From: an uncultured Bacilli bacterium | GTDB lineage: Bacteria > Bacillota_I > Bacilli_A > RF39 > UBA660 | NCBI GenBank assembly: GCA_934155645.1 | Contig: CAKPHC010000004.1 | Span: forward strand, 1 to 64,000 | Reading direction: 5' to 3' | DNA: 64,000 nt | Shown here: positions 60,657 to 64,000 of the stretch, in pieces | How the letters are laid out: the number at the start of each line of letters is the position of its first letter | How positions within the stretch are numbered: position 1 is the first letter of the stretch | Position numbers and translations under genes: made by a program | Notes under the pieces: generated by a model | What the model was told of the DNA's origin: nothing | Databases searched by the model: none | Seen by the model: only the letters and a program-made list of their open reading frames with translations

Positions 60657-61232
60657 TTATTCTACAGCGACTGGACCAGGAATTTCAAAACCAAAATTAC
60701 CTGATTTTTCTAATTCTTTACCTATGTTATTATCAACATATTTTTTGAATTCTTCATAAACAGGTTTAGCCCATTCTTCACTAGCCATTACTAGAAATAT
60801 TACATCATCGCTATTAGTGATATACAATTTTTCAGCACTTACACAAAGCCATTTATTCATATCAATATTGTCATATATTTCTTGTTTCATAGATTCAATT
60901 TTTGTTTTATCTTTTACCTTTAAAACAACCAACGAATAAGCTTGAGCATTCATTAAAGGTTCAGATACAACTATAAATTCTACATTGCTGTTATCTTTTA
61001 ATCCAGTATAAGCAGCAACTTGTTCTTTAGAGTTTCTTATATTAAAGAATTCCAAAGAAGGAAGATTATCGCCAAGTTCTTTATAGATGCTTTTAATCAT
61101 CGCTTTAACTTCACTTTCACTATTGAATCTTGTAGTTGTGTTTTTGTTTCTAAAAAAGAATATACCGCCTAGTAATAATATACCTATGGCAATTAGGGAT
61201 ACACCTAAAACTATTAATTTCTTATTCTTCAT
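60657..61232 (-). CDS. anchored protein, DUF4358-like
   Basis: A 191-residue protein with one N-terminal membrane helix (about 7-27) and an extracytoplasmic domain. The segments AAYTGLKDNSNVEFIVVSEPLMNAQAYSLVVLKVKD, MKQEIYDNIDMNKWLCVSAEKLYITNSDDVIFLVMAS and AKPVYEEFKKYVDNN have the DUF4358 layout. That assignment is by pattern. SD AAAGGTGAAATT; its promoter -10 is at 61259-61264 (minus). It leads the minus-strand run to the O-acetylation genes. Confidence 0.65.
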   Translation of the reverse strand: MKNKKLIVLGVSLIAIGILLLGGIFFFRNKNTTTRFNSESEVKAMIKSIYKELGDNLPSLEFFNIRNSKEQVAAYTGLKDNSNVEFIVVSEPLMNAQAYSLVVLKVKDKTKIESMKQEIYDNIDMNKWLCVSAEKLYITNSDDVIFLVMASEEWAKPVYEEFKKYVDNNIGKELEKSGNFGFEIPGPVAVE

Positions 61233-61354
61233 AATTTCACCTTTCTATTTATACCTAAATTATATCAAACCTATTATTTAAGTCAACACCAAAAAAGCTG
61301 CATATTTTTCTTTCTTAAAATGTTATTTTTAGACTACTCTAAATTGATTTTTTT

Positions 61355-61363
61355 TGCTATAAT
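61355..61363 (+). promoter_or_regulatory. extended -10 promoter of the DUF3592-like gene
   Basis: TGC-TATAAT, 28 nt before ATG 61392; -35 unclear. Confidence 0.5.
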
Positions 61364-61391
61364 CATATAGAAGGGTAGTGTGATTTTCTAG

Positions 61392-61850
61392 ATGAGTACT
61401 ATTTTGTGGTCTTTTGGTGGACTATCATTATTATTAGGTATAATTAAAACTGTTGTTTATTTAAATAAAACTAAAGATTTTAAAGGATATAAAACTACAA
61501 CTGGTTGTGTTGTTGAGCATTTATCTAAAGAGGGACATATTGAATTCGATGACGAAGAATTTGGTATGGATGCTATTAACTATGATGAAGATGACCATTT
61601 GTTTTTAGCTGAGGATGGTATTAATACTGTAGCTGGCGTAGTAGAATTTTTAGTAAAAGGTAAAAAAGTTCGTGTAATTGATTCTATTAATGACACTAAT
61701 CTAATGCCTATTGGAAGCGAAGTAGTAATTAAATATAATCCTAAAAAACCTAAAGAAGCATTTGTTATTGATGCTTTTGATGGAACAATTTTATATGCCG
61801 TAGGAGCATTTTTGATGGTATTAGGAACAATTATGCATTTGATAAAATAA
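61392..61850 (+). CDS. DUF3592-like membrane protein
   Basis: A 152-residue protein: N-terminal helix (about 3-23), an extracytoplasmic or cytoplasmic beta domain (TTTGCVVEHLSKEGHIEFDD, GSEVVIKYNPKKPKEAFVIDAFDG) and a second helix at the end (ILYAVGAFLMVLGTIMHLI). The layout matches DUF3592-type proteins, where the NP...KP strand is typical. The SD is weak: AAGGG is 16 bases before the ATG and the frame is closed upstream by TAG, so the ATG stands. It is the first of three co-directional genes. Confidence 0.7.
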   Translation: MSTILWSFGGLSLLLGIIKTVVYLNKTKDFKGYKTTTGCVVEHLSKEGHIEFDDEEFGMDAINYDEDDHLFLAEDGINTVAGVVEFLVKGKKVRVIDSINDTNLMPIGSEVVIKYNPKKPKEAFVIDAFDGTILYAVGAFLMVLGTIMHLIK

Positions 61851-61872
61851 AATCTTAAATCGAGGTGAAATT

Positions 61873-63591
61873 ATGAATGGTACAATTCTTATAATTGCTA
61901 CTTATATAATAGTTGCTGTTCTTTTAGTAGTTATAGTATTAATAGTTAGTAAAAAAAGACGTGATAAAAATCTTCAAACTACTATTGAAGAATTAGATAG
62001 AGAAAAAAATATTATTGAAAGTACACCAATTTTATTAGAACTTGCAAAAGTAGAAACAATTATAAAAAATGATAAAATGGAAGAAAAATACAAGCAATGG
62101 CAAGAAAGATTTGAAAACATAAAAGCTAATCAAATTGCGCATATCACCGATATGATAATTGATTTAGATATATTTTTAGATAATAAAGATTACAAAGGAT
62201 ATCAAAAGAAACTTGCTGATGTAGAAATTGAAATATATAAAGCTAGAACAATGATGAATACATTACTTGATGAGATAAAAGAAATTAATTCTAGTGAAGA
62301 AAAATATCGTAGTATAATTACTAAGTTAAAAAGCAAATATCGTGAATTAAGTAGTACTTTTGAAGACAAAAAAGATGAATATGAAGATATAGCTGAAATA
62401 ATTGAATTACAATTTGAAAATATTGAAAAAAGATTTCAAGACTTCGAAGAGTCAATGGAAAAAAACGAATATGGCGAAGTAGTTCACATTGTAAAAGCAA
62501 TTGACAATATGGTAGACCACATGTCAATAGTAGTAGAAGAAGTTCCTGACTTAGTTCTACTAGCAGAAAAATTGATTCCAAAGAGAATTGAACAAATAAC
62601 AGAAACATATCAAGATATGATTGAAAAAGACTATCCAATCGGTTATATGAACATTGAGTACAACGTAGAAGAAGCATTAAAAAATGTTAACTCTATAGTA
62701 GATAGAATTAAGGTATTAAACTTAGAAGACTGTATGTTTGAACTTCGTACAATGCTAGAGTACTTAGATTCATTATTTAATGAGTTTGAAAAAGAAAAAA
62801 CTTCTAGAAAAGAATATGAAGAAGAGTCTAATGTATTTAACCAAAAACTAGAAAAAGTAAACAAAGTAGTTGCTGATATATATGGACAACTAGACGAAAT
62901 TAAAAGCATGTATGATTTAACGGATGAAGATATTAAAGTAATTGATGAAGTAAATAATCGTTTAAATGATATTAACGAAGAATACAAAAAAGCATTAATT
63001 GACTTAAGTAAGAAAGAAATTTCTTATTCCAAAATGCTTAGAATACTAGAAAATTTAACTTTAAATTTATCAAAAGTAGATGATGACTTAGATATTTCTC
63101 TTAAATCACTTGGAAACATGTATGAGGATGAAGTAAGAGCAAGAGAACAATTGGATGAAATTCAAGAATTGTTAAATCAATCTAAAATAAGAATAAGAGG
63201 ATATAAATTACCAATTATTGGTAACGAATACTTTGTTCAATTATCAGAAGCTAATGAAGCAATATTAGAAATAATTAAAGAATTAGAAAAAAAACCAATC
63301 TCTATAAAAACATTAAATACAAGAGTTGACACAGCAAGAGACTTAGTATTAAAACTATACAATACTACTAATGAAATGATTAAAACAGCAAGATTAGTTG
63401 AAGATGCTATTATATATGGAAATCGTTTTAGAAAAGATAACAAAGAAATAGATAGAGGATTATCAAAAGCTGAAGTTCTATTCTATAAAGGTAACTATAA
63501 AAAAGCTTTAGAAGTGTCTTTTGAAACATTAGATACATATGATACCGGTATTAAAGTGAGGTTGATGCATTCTTATGAAAATGAAAAATAA
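61873..63591 (+). CDS. ezrA: EzrA, septation ring formation regulator
   Basis: EzrA is a membrane-anchored coiled-coil negative regulator of FtsZ rings. The 572-residue protein has a short external N-terminus, a membrane helix (about 5-25) and a nearly continuous charged coiled coil with the spectrin-like repeats of the family (ERFENIKANQIAHITDMIIDLDIFLDNKDYKGYQKKLADVE, the DYPIGYMNIEYNVEEALKNVNSI block). Length agrees with the B. subtilis protein. SD GAGGTGAAATT. The 3' end overlaps the prepilin-like gene by 17 bp. Confidence 0.93.
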   Translation: MNGTILIIATYIIVAVLLVVIVLIVSKKRRDKNLQTTIEELDREKNIIESTPILLELAKVETIIKNDKMEEKYKQWQERFENIKANQIAHITDMIIDLDIFLDNKDYKGYQKKLADVEIEIYKARTMMNTLLDEIKEINSSEEKYRSIITKLKSKYRELSSTFEDKKDEYEDIAEIIELQFENIEKRFQDFEESMEKNEYGEVVHIVKAIDNMVDHMSIVVEEVPDLVLLAEKLIPKRIEQITETYQDMIEKDYPIGYMNIEYNVEEALKNVNSIVDRIKVLNLEDCMFELRTMLEYLDSLFNEFEKEKTSRKEYEEESNVFNQKLEKVNKVVADIYGQLDEIKSMYDLTDEDIKVIDEVNNRLNDINEEYKKALIDLSKKEISYSKMLRILENLTLNLSKVDDDLDISLKSLGNMYEDEVRAREQLDEIQELLNQSKIRIRGYKLPIIGNEYFVQLSEANEAILEIIKELEKKPISIKTLNTRVDTARDLVLKLYNTTNEMIKTARLVEDAIIYGNRFRKDNKEIDRGLSKAEVLFYKGNYKKALEVSFETLDTYDTGIKVRLMHSYENEK

Positions 63592-64000
63592 TCGAGGCTT
63601 AGTCCTAATAGAATTATTAACTATAATAGCCTTTGTTGCTGTTATTATTGCTTTCGTCGCATACATCGCCTTAAAGGATGGAAACAAAAGAAAATATGAA
63701 GTATTCGCTCAAAATGCCAGAGACTTTGCTACTAAGGTATCTACATATCGTGATGAAAAAATTAAATACTATAAAGAAATATATTTAGAAGACATAGTTA
63801 ATGATAATTATATTAAACCATTTAAGAATCCTTTTAGAGGTGGAGGTAACTGTGATTTATATGAATCAAAAGTGGTAACAGTAACCAGTAGTGAAAGATA
63901 TGTAACCTTAAGATGTGGTGACTATCTAATAGATTCACAAAAAGTATCAAGTAGCAATTATAAAGTTTATAAAGTATCCGCATGGCAAGAAGAAATGGGT
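63575..64000 (+). CDS. prepilin-like protein, cut by the window end
   Basis: An open frame that runs off the window after 142 codons. It begins MKMKNNRGLVLIELLTIIAFVAVIIAFVAYIALKDGNKRKYEVFAQNARDFATKV: a short positive N-terminus, then G-L-V-L-I-E and a hydrophobic helix, the type IV prepilin/pseudopilin pattern with glutamate at +5 (usual form GFTLIE). Later CDLYE and LRCGDYLI give two cysteines. It starts at ATG 63575 or 63581, inside ezrA; the GAGG 13 bases upstream is a weak SD. A peptidase and pilus motor would be needed elsewhere. Confidence 0.65.
   Translation, partial: MKMKNNRGLVLIELLTIIAFVAVIIAFVAYIALKDGNKRKYEVFAQNARDFATKVSTYRDEKIKYYKEIYLEDIVNDNYIKPFKNPFRGGGNCDLYESKVVTVTSSERYVTLRCGDYLIDSQKVSSSNYKVYKVSAWQEEMG

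Overview
The window is a low-GC, AT-rich Firmicutes-type chromosome segment using the standard code (TGA is a stop, for example at the ends of tsaE and map; tryptophan is TGG). Gene content points to the Bacilli side of the phylum. The truncated 5S rRNA, the missing rpmD (L30), the TasA-like and lectin-like surface protein family, and many small anchored proteins suggest a gut RF39/Mollicutes-related or Erysipelotrichia-like lineage. That placement is inference; I could not run a phylogeny.

Layout. 1-1100: 3' end of a 23S rRNA gene, then a short 5S rRNA. 1203-3713: the tsaE-tsaB-rimI-tsaD cluster for tRNA t6A synthesis. 3843-5885: helD, an RNA polymerase recycling ATPase. 5923-8447 (minus): a NitT/TauT-type ABC importer whose promoter overlaps a palindrome. 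8587-13645: pcrA, a sugar-nucleotidyltransferase-like gene and ligA. 13711-18599: small genes (CotD-like protein, MazG-like protein, two ASCH proteins, DUF378 protein), a LolA-like lipoprotein, a membrane-anchored protein and an S41 protease. 18714-21071: a helicase IV-type SF1 helicase that appears to carry an embedded nuclease domain. 21089-21715: a cohesin-like surface protein.

21942-35966: the S10-spc-alpha ribosomal superoperon (rpsJ to rplQ, with secY, adk, map, infA, rpmJ and rpoA) behind a structured leader and ending at a strong terminator. 36058-44936: a lipobox-free anchored protein, an SDR oxidoreductase, a TIGR01212 radical SAM protein, a patatin, a large surface protein with an inserted dockerin, and a GH31 glycosidase. 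45173-47966: a T-box-controlled small membrane protein plus leuS. 48012-55789: Cse60-like protein, MacB-like ABC transporter, MurJ/SpoVB-like flippase, trmB, and a four-gene envelope cluster. 56059-57291: T-box-controlled tyrS. 57323-57925 (minus): rpsD with its own leader. 58132-61232 (minus): a DHHW/MBOAT O-acetylation pair and an anchored protein. 61392-64000: DUF3592-like protein, ezrA, and a prepilin-like gene cut by the window end.

Most of the segment is translation and envelope housekeeping. The most interesting signals are a cohesin-like membrane-anchored protein and a dockerin-bearing surface protein in the same window (a possible protein-protein surface display pair), the helicase-nuclease fusion, the mazG-ASCH-ASCH operon, and a recurrent promoter design: extended -10 boxes placed only about 17-20 nt before the start codon. 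No CRISPR array, insertion sequence, prophage or tRNA gene was seen.
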